Assembly: GCF_003937945.1 (NCBI RefSeq)
Contig: NZ_RSEC01000032.1
Location: 62,001-126,000 of the forward strand
From: Amycolatopsis eburnea
GTDB taxonomy: Bacteria > Actinomycetota > Actinomycetes > Mycobacteriales > Pseudonocardiaceae
DNA length: 64,000 bases
Direction: 5' to 3'
Shown here: positions 1 through 7,933 of the stretch, one piece after another
Layout of the letters: each line of letters begins with the position of its first letter
How positions within the stretch are numbered: position 1 is the stretch's first letter
Made by a program: the position numbers and the translations under genes
The notes under the pieces: model-generated
Told to the model about the DNA's origin: nothing
The model's database searches: none
Seen by the model: only the letters and a program-made list of their open reading frames with translations

Positions 1-257
1 ACCTCCCGGCAACGCTGATCCTGCTCTCGGTCCTCGGCCCCCACCCGGCACCGGGCGTGCTGCTGGCGGTCCTGCTGGGCGTCAACATCGGCCCGAACGC
101 GACGTACCTGGGGTCACTGGCGACACTGCTGTGGCGCCGGACGCTGCCGTCACCGCCGTCGGCCCGCACGTTCCACGCACTGGGCGCCCTCACGACCCCG
201 CTGTGCCTGGCCGCGGCGACGGGGGCGTTGTGGCTGAGCTTGAGCCTGGCGGGCTGA
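1..257 (+). CDS. C-terminal end of an ArsB/SLC13-type membrane transporter (5' truncated)
   Basis: Open reading frame already running at the window edge (frame from base 3) and ending with TGA at 255-257, so only the last ~84 residues are visible. They form two hydrophobic segments around the stretch NIGPNATYLGSLATLLW, which resembles the conserved C-terminal part of ArsB/arsenical-pump and SLC13-like ion transporters (a GPN...GSLATLLW pattern near the last helices). By family this would be an inner-membrane anion transporter. Substrate cannot be judged from the tail. The next gene starts 3 bp downstream on the same strand, suggesting co-transcription. Confidence 0.6.
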   Translation, partial: LPATLILLSVLGPHPAPGVLLAVLLGVNIGPNATYLGSLATLLWRRTLPSPPSARTFHALGALTTPLCLAAATGALWLSLSLAG

Positions 258-260
258 GCC

Positions 261-554
261 GTGGTCGACAAGTCGCTGAGCCTCGAACAGCTCGAAGGCC
301 ACGCCTGGAGCACCCCGCCCGCCGACGCGACCCGGCTGGCCCGGACGGCTCACGCACTCCGGCGCCTCCTGGAGCTGGACCCGCTCACCGAGGGCGACTT
401 CTACCCCGGCGATCTGCTGGTCGCCGTGCTGGAGGTGCCACCGGCCCACTGGCACCCCAGCGAACGCCGCCGGGCGTCGAGCCTGGTCGCGAAGCTCGAC
501 AACGACCCCGGCACGCCGGAGTACGTCCAGCGGGAGATCGACGCGTTCCGCTGA
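261..554 (+). CDS. small CdiI-like (contact-dependent inhibition immunity) protein, 97 aa
   Basis: GTG start 3 bp after the transporter stop, 97 residues, acidic and soluble, no signal peptide. The N-terminal LSLEQLEG...W..PP.DAT.L...HALRR and the segment LTEGDFYPGDLLVAVL recall actinobacterial proteins annotated as contact-dependent growth inhibition immunity proteins (CdiI_2-like). Relative to what I remember of that family, the middle block between HALRR and the DPL.EGDFYPGDLL motif (about 25 residues, usually PLGELTVEDLR...) appears to be missing, so this may be a shortened copy. No toxin gene lies next to it in the window. The family assignment is from recall of motifs. Confidence 0.55.
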   Translation: MVDKSLSLEQLEGHAWSTPPADATRLARTAHALRRLLELDPLTEGDFYPGDLLVAVLEVPPAHWHPSERRRASSLVAKLDNDPGTPEYVQREIDAFR

Positions 555-557
555 GGC

Positions 558-2300
558 TCAGCTGGGCATCGTGATCGTCTGGCCCGGCTTCATCGTCGCC
601 CCGCAGTCGTCCAGCGGGCCGCCGAAGCGGTCCGCCGCCACCGCCGGGATCGTCTTCGCCGCGTACTCCTGCGCCGCCTTCAGCTTCGCCGGGTCCGTCA
701 CCGCGTCGCGGCGGACCCAGTCGCCATTCCTCAAGCCCTCGATCGGCGACGAATAGATCAGCACGTAATCCCGGTCCAACCGCGGGTCCAGCGCGATGCC
801 GTTGCCGGCCGCCCACGGGCCCCACGAGTGGATGAACGTCGGCTTCACCGTGTCGAACACGTAGTCGCGCAGGCTCGCCAGGTCGTTGTCGTGGACCAGG
901 TCCGCGATCGGCTTGTTGACCAGGCCCGCCATGTCGACCAGCTCGAGGCGGCTGGTCATCGACGAGCCGCCCAGGTCCGGCAGCAGCAGCGACGCCTTCT
1001 GCAGGCCGAGGATGTCCGCGTACGTGTTGAAGCCGCGGCCGAAGCGGTCCGCGACCAGGCACGCCGTGATGTTGGGGTTCTTCGCGAACTTGTCGGCCGC
1101 GGCCGCGAAGCCGATCGCCGACGGGACGAACGCGCCGAGCAGCACCACGACCACGCCGACGCGCAGCAGCGCGCGGCGGTGGCGCAGCAGCTCGCCCGCC
1201 GAGAGCGTGCCCGCGATGACCGCCAGCGGCCAGATCGGGCTGGCGAAGCGGTGCTGGTACATCCAGTCGGCGACCATCACGCCGTACGCGACGATCCCGA
1301 GCCCCAGCGGCACCAGCAGCGCGATCAGCGACCGCCGCCACGGGGCCTTGACCAGCGCGAACGCGATCACCAGCGCCAGCACGACCACGCCCGCCCAGCC
1401 CGCGTAGCCGACCAGCTCGAAGGGGCGCTTCACCGCGTCGAACCCGGGCAGGCCCTGCTGCTTCGCCACCGACGGGTTGGCCAGGAGCCGGCCGAACTCG
1501 GCGTGGCGCCAGACGACGTACGCGCCGAACGGCACCGCGAACGCCGCCACCGACAGCAGCGCCAGGCGGAAGCTCTTCCAGAACAGGCCGCCGCGCAGCA
1601 GGAACAGCGCCGTCAGCGGGTACGCGCCCGCGTAGATCAGGCCTTCGGGCCGGGTCAGCGCGGCGAACGCCACCATGACGCCGGCCCAGAGCGCGACCTT
1701 CGGGGTCAGCAGGCGGTCGTTGCGGACCGCGATGAACAGCGTCACGGCCAGCGTGACCACCGCGAACGCGAACAGCGAGTTCTCCAGGCCGGAGACGACC
1801 CAGATGACGAACGACGGGATCGTCGCCAGCGTCAGGCCGGCGATCAGCGTGGCCAGCCACGCGAAGCGGGTGAAGACCTGCTTCGCGGCGAAGTAGCAGG
1901 CGGTCAGGATGCCGCCGGTGAACAGCAGGCCCAGCGCCTTCGGGAACAGCACGTAGTCCGGGAGCCCGAAGAGCGAGCCGTGGTCGAAGAGGCCGACGAG
2001 CTTGCCGAGGCCGAGCAGCACCATCCACGTCGGGTCGGAGAAGCCCTCGACCGGCGGAGCGCCCGGCTGCAGCACCGGGCCGAGGCCGTCGGCGAAGCTG
2101 CGGGCGTAGGAGAACGTGATGGCGGCGTCGTCGACGATCCAGTGGCCGTAGCGGGTGGCGTGGACGGCGACCGCCGCGACGCCGGCGAGCACGGCCAGCA
2201 CCGGCGCGAGCCGCGCGCCCCAGCTCCGCGTGGTCGTCGCGGGCGCGGGGTCCTCGGGGACGTCGCTCGGGGAGGTCTCGGTGAGTGCGCTAGCCGTCAT
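558..2300 (-). CDS. GT-C-like multi-pass membrane glycosyltransferase (AftB-like)
   Basis: 580 residues from ATG at 2300, preceded by GACGAGGAC as ribosome binding site. A longer frame reaches 2468 but its extra N-terminus is not hydrophobic and looks like leader sequence. After a ~25-residue Pro/Thr-rich N-terminus the protein has about ten hydrophobic helices and a C-terminal soluble domain (from about residue 440). The motif HWIVDDAAITFSYARSFADG after the first helix (Asp57-Asp58) matches the acidic loop of GT-C polyprenyl-phosphate-dependent glycosyltransferases such as mycobacterial AftB. This suggests transfer of a sugar to a cell-envelope polymer outside the membrane. A TACAGT element (complement of 2412-2417) could be its -10 box. 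Exact donor and acceptor are unknown. Confidence 0.65.
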   Translation of the reverse strand: MTASALTETSPSDVPEDPAPATTTRSWGARLAPVLAVLAGVAAVAVHATRYGHWIVDDAAITFSYARSFADGLGPVLQPGAPPVEGFSDPTWMVLLGLGKLVGLFDHGSLFGLPDYVLFPKALGLLFTGGILTACYFAAKQVFTRFAWLATLIAGLTLATIPSFVIWVVSGLENSLFAFAVVTLAVTLFIAVRNDRLLTPKVALWAGVMVAFAALTRPEGLIYAGAYPLTALFLLRGGLFWKSFRLALLSVAAFAVPFGAYVVWRHAEFGRLLANPSVAKQQGLPGFDAVKRPFELVGYAGWAGVVVLALVIAFALVKAPWRRSLIALLVPLGLGIVAYGVMVADWMYQHRFASPIWPLAVIAGTLSAGELLRHRRALLRVGVVVVLLGAFVPSAIGFAAAADKFAKNPNITACLVADRFGRGFNTYADILGLQKASLLLPDLGGSSMTSRLELVDMAGLVNKPIADLVHDNDLASLRDYVFDTVKPTFIHSWGPWAAGNGIALDPRLDRDYVLIYSSPIEGLRNGDWVRRDAVTDPAKLKAAQEYAAKTIPAVAADRFGGPLDDCGATMKPGQTITMPS

Positions 2301-2484
2301 GTCCTCGTCACTGTTCCGCCCGCAGGCTTCTGCCGGTGGGATACGCGCGAGCTGGCGCCCCCTGAGTGGGCCGATCCAGCCGGCCCGCCACCGCGGCGAC
2401 GCGGTCGAGACACTGTAGCCAATACCCCATCCGGGGTCGGCCACGCGTCGGCATTGAGCGTGATCCACCCCACACTTCCGCCGG

Positions 2485-3594
2485 TCAGGACAGGTGCGAG
2501 GTGTCGTTGACCAGGCGGACCGACGCGTTGCCGTCCGGGTAGAACTCGACGATCGACAGCGACGCCAGGTCGAGGTGCAGCCGGAAGAGCAGCTGCGGAC
2601 CGGCGTCGAGGCCCATCCGCAGCAGCGTCTTGATCGGCGTCACGTGGCTGACCAGCAGCAACGTCCGGCCGCCGTGCTCGGCGATCAGCTCGTCGCGGGC
2701 CTTGCGGACGCGCCGGTGGACGACGTCGAAGCTCTCCCCGCCGGGCGGCGGCACCGAGCTGTCGCCCAGCCAGGAGCCGTGCAGTTCGGGGTCGCGGTCG
2801 GCCGCTTCGGCGAACGTCAGGCCTTCCCAGTCGCCGAAGTCGGTCTCGATGAGGCCGGGGTGGGTCTCGACGCGGCCGCCGAGCGCGTCGGCGACGGCCT
2901 GCGCGGTCTGCTTCGCGCGGGTCAGCGGCGAGGAGATGATCGGGACGGCCTCGCCGTCGACGACCAGGCCGTCCATCGCGGCCAGCCGCTTCGCCGCCGC
3001 CGCGGCCTGGGCGCGGCCCAGCTCGGTGAGCGGGATGTCGCCGCGGCCGGAGTAGCGGCGCAGCGCCGACATCTCCGTCTGGCCGTGGCGGAGCAGGAGC
3101 AGCCGGGTCGGGGTGCCCTTCGCGCCGGTCCACGCCACGGTCGCGCGGTCGGGCTTGCGGGTCGGCAGCTTCGGCAGGGCGGGCTTGCCGGCGGCCGCGT
3201 CCATGGCCTCGTTGGCGAGCCGGTCGGCGTGGGCGTTCTGCGCGCGCGGGATCCACTCGTACTTCACGCGGGCGAACCCCGCGGCCAGCTCCTTCGCCTG
3301 CACGGCGAGCGGCTGCATGTCCGGGTGCTTGATCTTCCAGCGCCCGGACATCTGCTCCACCACGAGCTTCGAGTCCATCCGGACGTCCACAGTGGACGCG
3401 CCAAGCTCGGCCGCGGCGGCGAGCCCGGCGATCAGCCCGCGGTACTCGGCGACGTTGTTGGTGACGACGCCGAGGCTTTCCTTCCGCTCGGCGAGCACCT
3501 GACCGTCGGCGTCCTTGACGACCGCGCCGTAGCCGGCGGGGCCGGGGTTGCCCCGGGACCCGCCGTCGGCTTCGACGACGACGTGCGAGGTCAC
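2485..3594 (-). CDS. bifunctional RNase HI / histidine phosphatase (CobC-like alpha-ribazole phosphatase)
   Basis: 369 residues. GTG start at 3594 overlaps the stop of the zinc-ribbon gene by 4 bp (GTGA). N-terminal RNase HI domain (about residues 1-135): VVEADGGSRGNPGPAGYG, NNVAEYRG, VRMDSKLVVEQM and NAHADRLAN give the D-E-D-D metal-binding residues that cut RNA in RNA:DNA hybrids. C-terminal histidine phosphatase domain (about 165-369): LLLLRHGQTEMSALRRYSG with catalytic His, then LIETDFGDWEGLTF and LLVSHVTPIK. The fusion corresponds to M. tuberculosis Rv2228c, where the phosphatase half acts on alpha-ribazole phosphate in cobalamin synthesis. The presence of cobD 5 kb away fits this. Position 3385-3397 carries a GTCCACAGTGGAC word coding Ser-Thr-Val-Asp. 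Confidence 0.9.
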   Translation of the reverse strand: MTSHVVVEADGGSRGNPGPAGYGAVVKDADGQVLAERKESLGVVTNNVAEYRGLIAGLAAAAELGASTVDVRMDSKLVVEQMSGRWKIKHPDMQPLAVQAKELAAGFARVKYEWIPRAQNAHADRLANEAMDAAAGKPALPKLPTRKPDRATVAWTGAKGTPTRLLLLRHGQTEMSALRRYSGRGDIPLTELGRAQAAAAAKRLAAMDGLVVDGEAVPIISSPLTRAKQTAQAVADALGGRVETHPGLIETDFGDWEGLTFAEAADRDPELHGSWLGDSSVPPPGGESFDVVHRRVRKARDELIAEHGGRTLLLVSHVTPIKTLLRMGLDAGPQLLFRLHLDLASLSIVEFYPDGNASVRLVNDTSHLS

Positions 3595-4328
3595 AGACCC
3601 GACTCCATGGTCCGGACCAGGATCGCGCCGCAGTTCTCGCACTGGATGACGTCGTCCTCGGGCGCGGCCTTGATCTCGTTGACGGTGTTGCGGTCCAGCT
3701 CCAGCTGGCACGCGCCGCACCGGCGGGCGCGCAGCAGCGCGGCGCCGATGCCCTTGTGCTCGCGGACCCGCTCGTACAGCTTGAGCAGCGGCTCCGGGAA
3801 GCGCGGCACCAGCTTCTCGCGGTCCTCTTCGCGGCGCGCGCGGGTGGTGTCGAGGTCCTTGAACGCCTCGTCGCGGCGGGCGGTCGCGGCGACGACCTCG
3901 GCTTCGGCCTTGTCGACCTCGGCGCCGGTGCGCTGCGCGTCCAGGCCGAGGGCCTCGCGCTGCTCCATCAGCTCCAGCAGGTCGTCCTCGAGCGCGCGCT
4001 GGCGCCGCTCCAGCGACTGCAGCTCGTGCTCGATGTCGGTCATCTGCTTCGCGTTCACCGAGCCGGACGCCAGGAGCTTGCGGTCGCGGTCCTCGCGGGC
4101 GCGCACCGACTCGATCTCCTTCTCCTGCCGGGCGATCTCGCGGTCGAGGTCGGACGCGGCGGTCTCCACCGAAACGAGCGCGTCGCGGCGCTCGCGGGCG
4201 GTCTTCTCCCCCGCGTCGATCTCGGCCAGCTCCGGCAGGGTGCGGCGGCGGTGCGCGGTGCGCGAGAGCTCGGCGTCCACCTTGGCGAGTTCGAGCAGCT
4301 GGCGCTGCACGGCGGGTTCGGCCTTCAC
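3591..4328 (-). CDS. C4-type zinc-ribbon coiled-coil protein (COG1579)
   Basis: 245 residues from ATG 4328. Residues ~5-180 are a long charged coiled coil (Glu/Arg/Lys heptads such as LDREIARQEKEIESVR). The C-terminus holds two CxxC pairs, CGACQLEL and QCENCGAIL, making a zinc ribbon. This is the Rv2229c family, always next to Nif3 and RNase HI in actinobacteria. Its molecular role is not established; nucleic-acid binding is plausible from the ribbon. It lies 12 bp after the Nif3 gene and overlaps the downstream RNase HI gene by 4 bp, so the three are probably one operon. Confidence 0.9.
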   Translation of the reverse strand: MKAEPAVQRQLLELAKVDAELSRTAHRRRTLPELAEIDAGEKTARERRDALVSVETAASDLDREIARQEKEIESVRAREDRDRKLLASGSVNAKQMTDIEHELQSLERRQRALEDDLLELMEQREALGLDAQRTGAEVDKAEAEVVAATARRDEAFKDLDTTRARREEDREKLVPRFPEPLLKLYERVREHKGIGAALLRARRCGACQLELDRNTVNEIKAAPEDDVIQCENCGAILVRTMESGL

Positions 4329-4340
4329 GGTGCTCCTCGT

Positions 4341-5162
4341 TCAGTTCGACGTGCGCTCGGCGCGGACGTTCCACGGGTCGGTGCACCGCGTGGAGACGCA
4401 GGTGTCGACGTTACCCGCAAACGCTCGCGCCACGACCGCCGAGGCTTGCCCGCACCACGGCCATTCGCTGGCCCAGTGCGTCAGCCCGACCAGCGCGGGC
4501 ACCGGCCCGGCCGCGGCGAGGTGCTCCCCGGCGGGGTGATGCCGCAGGTCGGCGGTGACGTAGGCGTCGACACCGGCCGCCGTGGCCTGCGTGAGGTAGG
4601 AGTCCCCGGCCCCGCCGGACACCGCGACGGTCCGGATCTCGCGGTCCTCGTCGCCCGCCCCGAGCACCCCGGGCACGGTCTCGGGCAGGGCATCGGCAAC
4701 CCGCTGCACGAACACCGCGAACGGCTCGGGCTCGGGCAGCTCGCCCAGGCGACCGATACCGGTGACGCCGTCGGCGTTGGGCGCCAGCGGACCGGTGACG
4801 CGGAGCCCGATCGCCCGCGCGAGCGCGTCGGAGACCCCCGGATCGGCCGAGTCGGCGTTGGTGTGGGCGCAGTAGAGCGCGATGCCGGCGCGGATCATCC
4901 GGTGCACGAGCGCGCCCTTGGCGGTGTCGGCCGGCACGCCGTGCACCCCGCGCAGGAGCAGCGGGTGGTGCGCGACGATCAGCTGCGCGCCCAGCTCGGC
5001 GGCTTCGTCGACGGTCTCGGCGACGGGATCGACGCAGAAGAGCACACGCGTGACGGACTCGGCCGGATCGCCGCAGACGAGACCGACGGCGTCCCACGAC
5101 TCGGCGAGCGCGGGCGGGTAGGCCTGCTCCAGCACGGCGATGATTTCGGATAGCGCGGGCAT
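4341..5162 (-). CDS. Nif3-like dinuclear metal centre protein
   Basis: 273 residues from ATG 5162 (MPALSEIIAVLEQAYPP). Longer in-frame starts to 5375 would run through the small Cys-rich peptide gene and lack homology. Family motifs: LIVAHHPLLLRG (metal-binding His pair), YCAHTNADSADPG, and near the end VTADLRHHPAGEH and LVGLTHWASE. Nif3/YqfO proteins form toroidal hexamers with two metal ions per subunit. They have been linked to GTP cyclohydrolase-like or NAD-related chemistry, but no reaction is agreed. First gene of the Nif3 - zinc-ribbon - RNase HI/phosphatase run, equivalent to Rv2230c-Rv2228c. Confidence 0.9.
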   Translation of the reverse strand: MPALSEIIAVLEQAYPPALAESWDAVGLVCGDPAESVTRVLFCVDPVAETVDEAAELGAQLIVAHHPLLLRGVHGVPADTAKGALVHRMIRAGIALYCAHTNADSADPGVSDALARAIGLRVTGPLAPNADGVTGIGRLGELPEPEPFAVFVQRVADALPETVPGVLGAGDEDREIRTVAVSGGAGDSYLTQATAAGVDAYVTADLRHHPAGEHLAAAGPVPALVGLTHWASEWPWCGQASAVVARAFAGNVDTCVSTRCTDPWNVRAERTSN

Positions 5163-5274
5163 CCGGGGATCTTCGCACGGGCGCCCGCTCGCCACGCGGG
5201 TACTGGCGCGCGCGGGCCGGGGGAGGCGCCCCGGCGACGTCTGGCCGCCGCCGCCGTGAGCGCCGCGTGGAGCG

Positions 5275-5337
5275 TCAGTTGCAGTTGCCGCAGCAGCCGC
5301 AGCCCTGACCGGTGCACTTCGAGCAGCATCCGTGCAT
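5275..5337 (-). CDS. 20-residue cysteine-rich peptide (7 Cys)
   Basis: ATG at 5337, TGA at 5275-5277, encoding MHGCCSKCTGQGCGCCGNCN. Seven of 20 residues are cysteine, in CC, CxxC-like and CxCC arrangements. The start is preceded by GGAAGGAAAGCGATC, a strong Shine-Dalgarno 7 nt upstream, which argues for real translation. The peptide lies 112 bp upstream of the Nif3 start on the same strand. Two readings are possible: a metal-binding (metallothionein-like) micropeptide, or a cysteine-codon leader peptide controlling the downstream operon by ribosome pausing. I do not recognise a named family, and the length is below usual gene-calling limits. Confidence 0.6.
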   Translation of the reverse strand: MHGCCSKCTGQGCGCCGNCN

Positions 5338-5434
5338 GATCGCTTTCCTTCCGGTTCGCGTCCTCGCGTGATCACGCTAAGTGCCGGTTGGCGGGCGGGG
5401 GTACCGCCGAGCGAGCGGGTGACCGGGTGAACCG

Positions 5435-5452
5435 GCCGGTTACGCTCGCGGA
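5435..5452. repeat. left copy of 18-bp direct repeat flanking the GntR cassette
   Basis: GCCGGTTACGCTCGCGGA at 5435-5452 is identical to 6500-6517. The right copy is the -10 region of ptpA. The left copy therefore looks like the original or a duplicated ptpA promoter, now separated from its gene by 1,047 bp. The TTA at 5440-5442 inside it also serves as the TAA stop of the small gene on the minus strand. Confidence 0.85.
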
Positions 5453-5673
5453 TGGGGCCGGGGAATCCGCATCGCCCGCCGGCAAGCCGAGTCGCAATCC
5501 CAGCAGGTCTTCAACGGAGGCCTCCGCTCGAAGCACTCGAAGACGAGCTTTCCTCGTTTTCCGCACAGCGTGGTGAGCGTGCCGTTGACGAAGTCGACTT
5601 CCGCGACCCGATGCCAGACGTCACCGAGAGCCGGTTGGATCCGCGCTTTGTCCAAGTAGACGATCAGGCCCAC
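5440..5673 (-). CDS. small zinc-finger-like protein divergent to GntR, 77 aa
   Basis: Start chosen at GTG 5673 because GGAG lies 6 nt upstream; a GTG at 5694 adds seven residues without a clear ribosome binding site. The product contains GDVWHRVAEVDFVNGTLTTL, then CGKRGKLVFECFERRPP and TCWDCDSACRRA: two or three Cys pairs that could bind zinc. This kind of WHR...CG...CxxC small protein is common next to regulators in actinobacteria but has no agreed function. It is divergently transcribed from the GntR gene (61 bp between starts). Its last residues and stop codon are encoded by the left copy of the 18-bp repeat. Confidence 0.6.
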   Translation of the reverse strand: MGLIVYLDKARIQPALGDVWHRVAEVDFVNGTLTTLCGKRGKLVFECFERRPPLKTCWDCDSACRRAMRIPRPHPRA

Positions 5674-5733
5674 GAGGTTCTCCAGCCGCCGCACAACTGG
5701 TCAAGACGAGCTGACGAGTGGAGAATGCGTCGC

Positions 5734-6495
5734 ATGGTGGACCGCACGAGTGGAGTTCCCGCCTTCCGGCAGGTCGCGGCCGACCTTCGCCGAAAGATCG
5801 ATGCCGGGGAGTACGCGCCCGGCGCCAAGCTTCCGAGTGAACGCGAACTGATCGAAACCTACGGCGTCTCGCGGCCGACCGTCCGCGAAGCGGTGAACCT
5901 CTTGAGGTCCGAAGGCGTGGTGGACGTCGAGCACGGTCGTGGCGTGTTCGTCCGGCCGCCGTCGAACATCCACCGGCTCGCCCGCGCCCGGCTTTCCCGT
6001 GACGCGCGAGGACGGAACGAGGGCGCTTTCCTGGCCGAGGCCAAGGCGACGGGGTTCTCCGCATCGAGCAACGTCAAGGTCCGCTTCGAGCGTGCCGACG
6101 AGCGGGCGGCCGAATTCCTGCGGCTCGACGTCGGGACCGAGTTGACCGTGCGGGATCGGGTGATGCGAGCCGACGGGCTGGTGGCTCAGCTCGCGGTGTC
6201 CCGGCTGCCTCGCGAACTGACCCGGGGCACCGCGATCGAGAAGGTCGCCACGGGCGACGGTGGTACTTACGCTCGTCTCGAAGAGGCCGGTCACGTGATC
6301 GGTTCGTTCGCCGAGCACGTGGGCGCCCGGATGCCGACGCCGGACGAGGTGACGCTGCTCCAGCTCGCCGTCGGCGTGCCGGTCCTGACGATCACGCGCG
6401 TGGCGTACGGAACCGAGGGCAGGCCACTGGAGATGAACGACATCGTGCTCCCGGCCAGCCTCTACCAGCTGTCGTACGAGTGGCCGGCCGACTGA
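5734..6495 (+). CDS. GntR-family regulator with UTRA ligand domain
   Basis: 253 residues from ATG 5734, with GGAG 10 nt upstream; an upstream ATG at 5725 is possible. N-terminal winged helix (about 1-70): FRQVAADLRRKIDAGEYAPG, KLPSERELIETYGVSRPTVR and RSEGVVDVEHGRGVFV. The C-terminal UTRA-like domain (about 95-250) includes TELTVRDRVMRADG and PVLTITRVAYGTEGRPLEM. By family it represses transcription until a small ligand binds. Codon choice is less GC-rich than the neighbours (for example CTCTTGAGG, CATCGAGCAAC). The gene and its small divergent partner sit between two copies of an 18-bp repeat in an otherwise conserved block, suggesting acquisition. Target and ligand unknown. Confidence 0.85.
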   Translation: MVDRTSGVPAFRQVAADLRRKIDAGEYAPGAKLPSERELIETYGVSRPTVREAVNLLRSEGVVDVEHGRGVFVRPPSNIHRLARARLSRDARGRNEGAFLAEAKATGFSASSNVKVRFERADERAAEFLRLDVGTELTVRDRVMRADGLVAQLAVSRLPRELTRGTAIEKVATGDGGTYARLEEAGHVIGSFAEHVGARMPTPDEVTLLQLAVGVPVLTITRVAYGTEGRPLEMNDIVLPASLYQLSYEWPAD

Positions 6496-6499
6496 TCGA

Positions 6500-6517
6500 G
6501 CCGGTTACGCTCGCGGA
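6500..6517. repeat. right copy of 18-bp direct repeat (ptpA promoter)
   Basis: Exact copy of 5435-5452. It lies just after the GntR stop codon (6493-6495) and contains the TACGCT -10 hexamer that serves ptpA. Confidence 0.85.
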
Positions 6518-6518
6518 C
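6506..6518 (+). promoter_or_regulatory. -10 element of ptpA, leaderless arrangement
   Basis: TACGCT at 6506-6511 is followed by 7 nt and then the GTG start at 6519. The transcript would begin at or next to the start codon, the usual actinobacterial leaderless layout. No Shine-Dalgarno is visible. Confidence 0.55.
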
Positions 6519-6980
<462 letters not shown>

Positions 6981-7040
6981 GGATCACAGGTGGCGGAGGT
7001 CGGCGGGCAGCCGGGGCGGGACACGGCCTACCGTGGTGGG

Positions 7041-7883
7041 GTGCGGTTGCGGTTCCTGCTCAGGCCCGGGTGGCTGGCTCTGACGGCGGTGGTGTTCACC
7101 TTCGCCATCTGCTGCTTCACGCTCCTCTCACCCTGGCAGTTCAGCCGCAACACCGAGCGTGAGCAGCAGAACGCCGCGCTCGAGACGTCGTTCACCGCCG
7201 ACCCGCTGCCGCTCACGCAGCTGCTGCCGCCGGGGAGCGTGGTCGGGCCGAAGACCGAGTGGCACCTCGTCTCCATCACCGGCCGGTACCTGCCGGACAA
7301 GGAAGTCGTCGCGCGGCTGCGGACGGTCCAGGGCGAGGGCGCGTTCGAGGTGCTGACGCCGCTGCAGACCACCGACGGCACCGTCGTGCTGATCGACCGC
7401 GGCTACGTCCGGCTCGACAGCAAGTCCGGCGTCCTTCCGTTCGCGCCGCCCCCGCCCGGCACGGTGACGGTGACCGCGCGGGCCCGCGCCGACGAGACGG
7501 ACCCCAAGAACCGCGCCGCGTTCGCCGACGCCTCGACCGGCGGGCGGCTGCAGAGCTACGTCGTCGATTCGCGGGTCGTCGCGCGGGCCGGGCAGCTCGA
7601 CATCCGGCCCGGCTACTTCCAGCTCGACACCGGCCAGCCCGGCGTGCTCGGCGCGCTGCCGCTGCCGCAGACGGACTCGGGGCCGTTCCTGTCGTACGCG
7701 CTGCAGTGGATCGCCTTCGGCGCGATGGCGCTGCTCGGCTGGCTGTACTTCACGGTCCGGGAGCTGAAGCCGGGTGGCGCGCTCGACGCGTCGTCGCCCG
7801 AGAAGCCGGAGAAGACGCGCCGGAAGTCCGTCGCGGAAATCCTGGCCGAAGACGAGCTGGCCCAAAGTGGCCATCAGAAATAG
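7041..7883 (+). CDS. SURF1-family membrane protein (cytochrome oxidase assembly)
   Basis: 280 residues from GTG 7041. The start is supported by TACCGT at 7029-7034 followed by 6 nt, a leaderless pattern; an alternative GTG at 6990 would place this promoter inside the gene. Layout is typical: one N-terminal helix (FLLRPGWLALTAVVFTFAIC), a periplasm-side domain with SPWQFSRNTERE, and a C-terminal helix (YALQWIAFGAMALLGWLYF), then a charged tail. SURF1/Shy1 proteins help insert haem a into cytochrome c oxidase. Same position as Rv2235 in M. tuberculosis. Confidence 0.9.
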   Translation: MRLRFLLRPGWLALTAVVFTFAICCFTLLSPWQFSRNTEREQQNAALETSFTADPLPLTQLLPPGSVVGPKTEWHLVSITGRYLPDKEVVARLRTVQGEGAFEVLTPLQTTDGTVVLIDRGYVRLDSKSGVLPFAPPPPGTVTVTARARADETDPKNRAAFADASTGGRLQSYVVDSRVVARAGQLDIRPGYFQLDTGQPGVLGALPLPQTDSGPFLSYALQWIAFGAMALLGWLYFTVRELKPGGALDASSPEKPEKTRRKSVAEILAEDELAQSGHQK

Positions 7884-7933
7884 GCCGGAAATGGCCCTTC
7901 GACACGGCCACTTGCCCGGGTGACACTGCGGGC

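Noticed and set aside
558..2468. Start of the GT-C-like protein at 2468
   Set aside because: The added 56 residues are not conserved-looking and include the likely promoter. ATG 2300 has a ribosome binding site and precedes the expected N-terminus.
2301..2484. Possible RNase P RNA gene near the RNase HI locus
   Set aside because: The gap is only 184 bp and the conserved class A core words (such as GAGGAAAGTCC) are absent on both strands.
4341..5375. Long Nif3 start at 5375
   Set aside because: The extra 71 residues are low-complexity Ala/Arg sequence overlapping the Cys-rich peptide gene. Nif3 homology begins at ATG 5162.
5452..5733. N-terminal extension of the GntR frame back to 5452
   Set aside because: The extra 94 residues have no similarity to the family, run antisense to the small zinc-finger-like gene, and begin in the duplicated promoter repeat. 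The GntR domain starts normally at ATG 5734.
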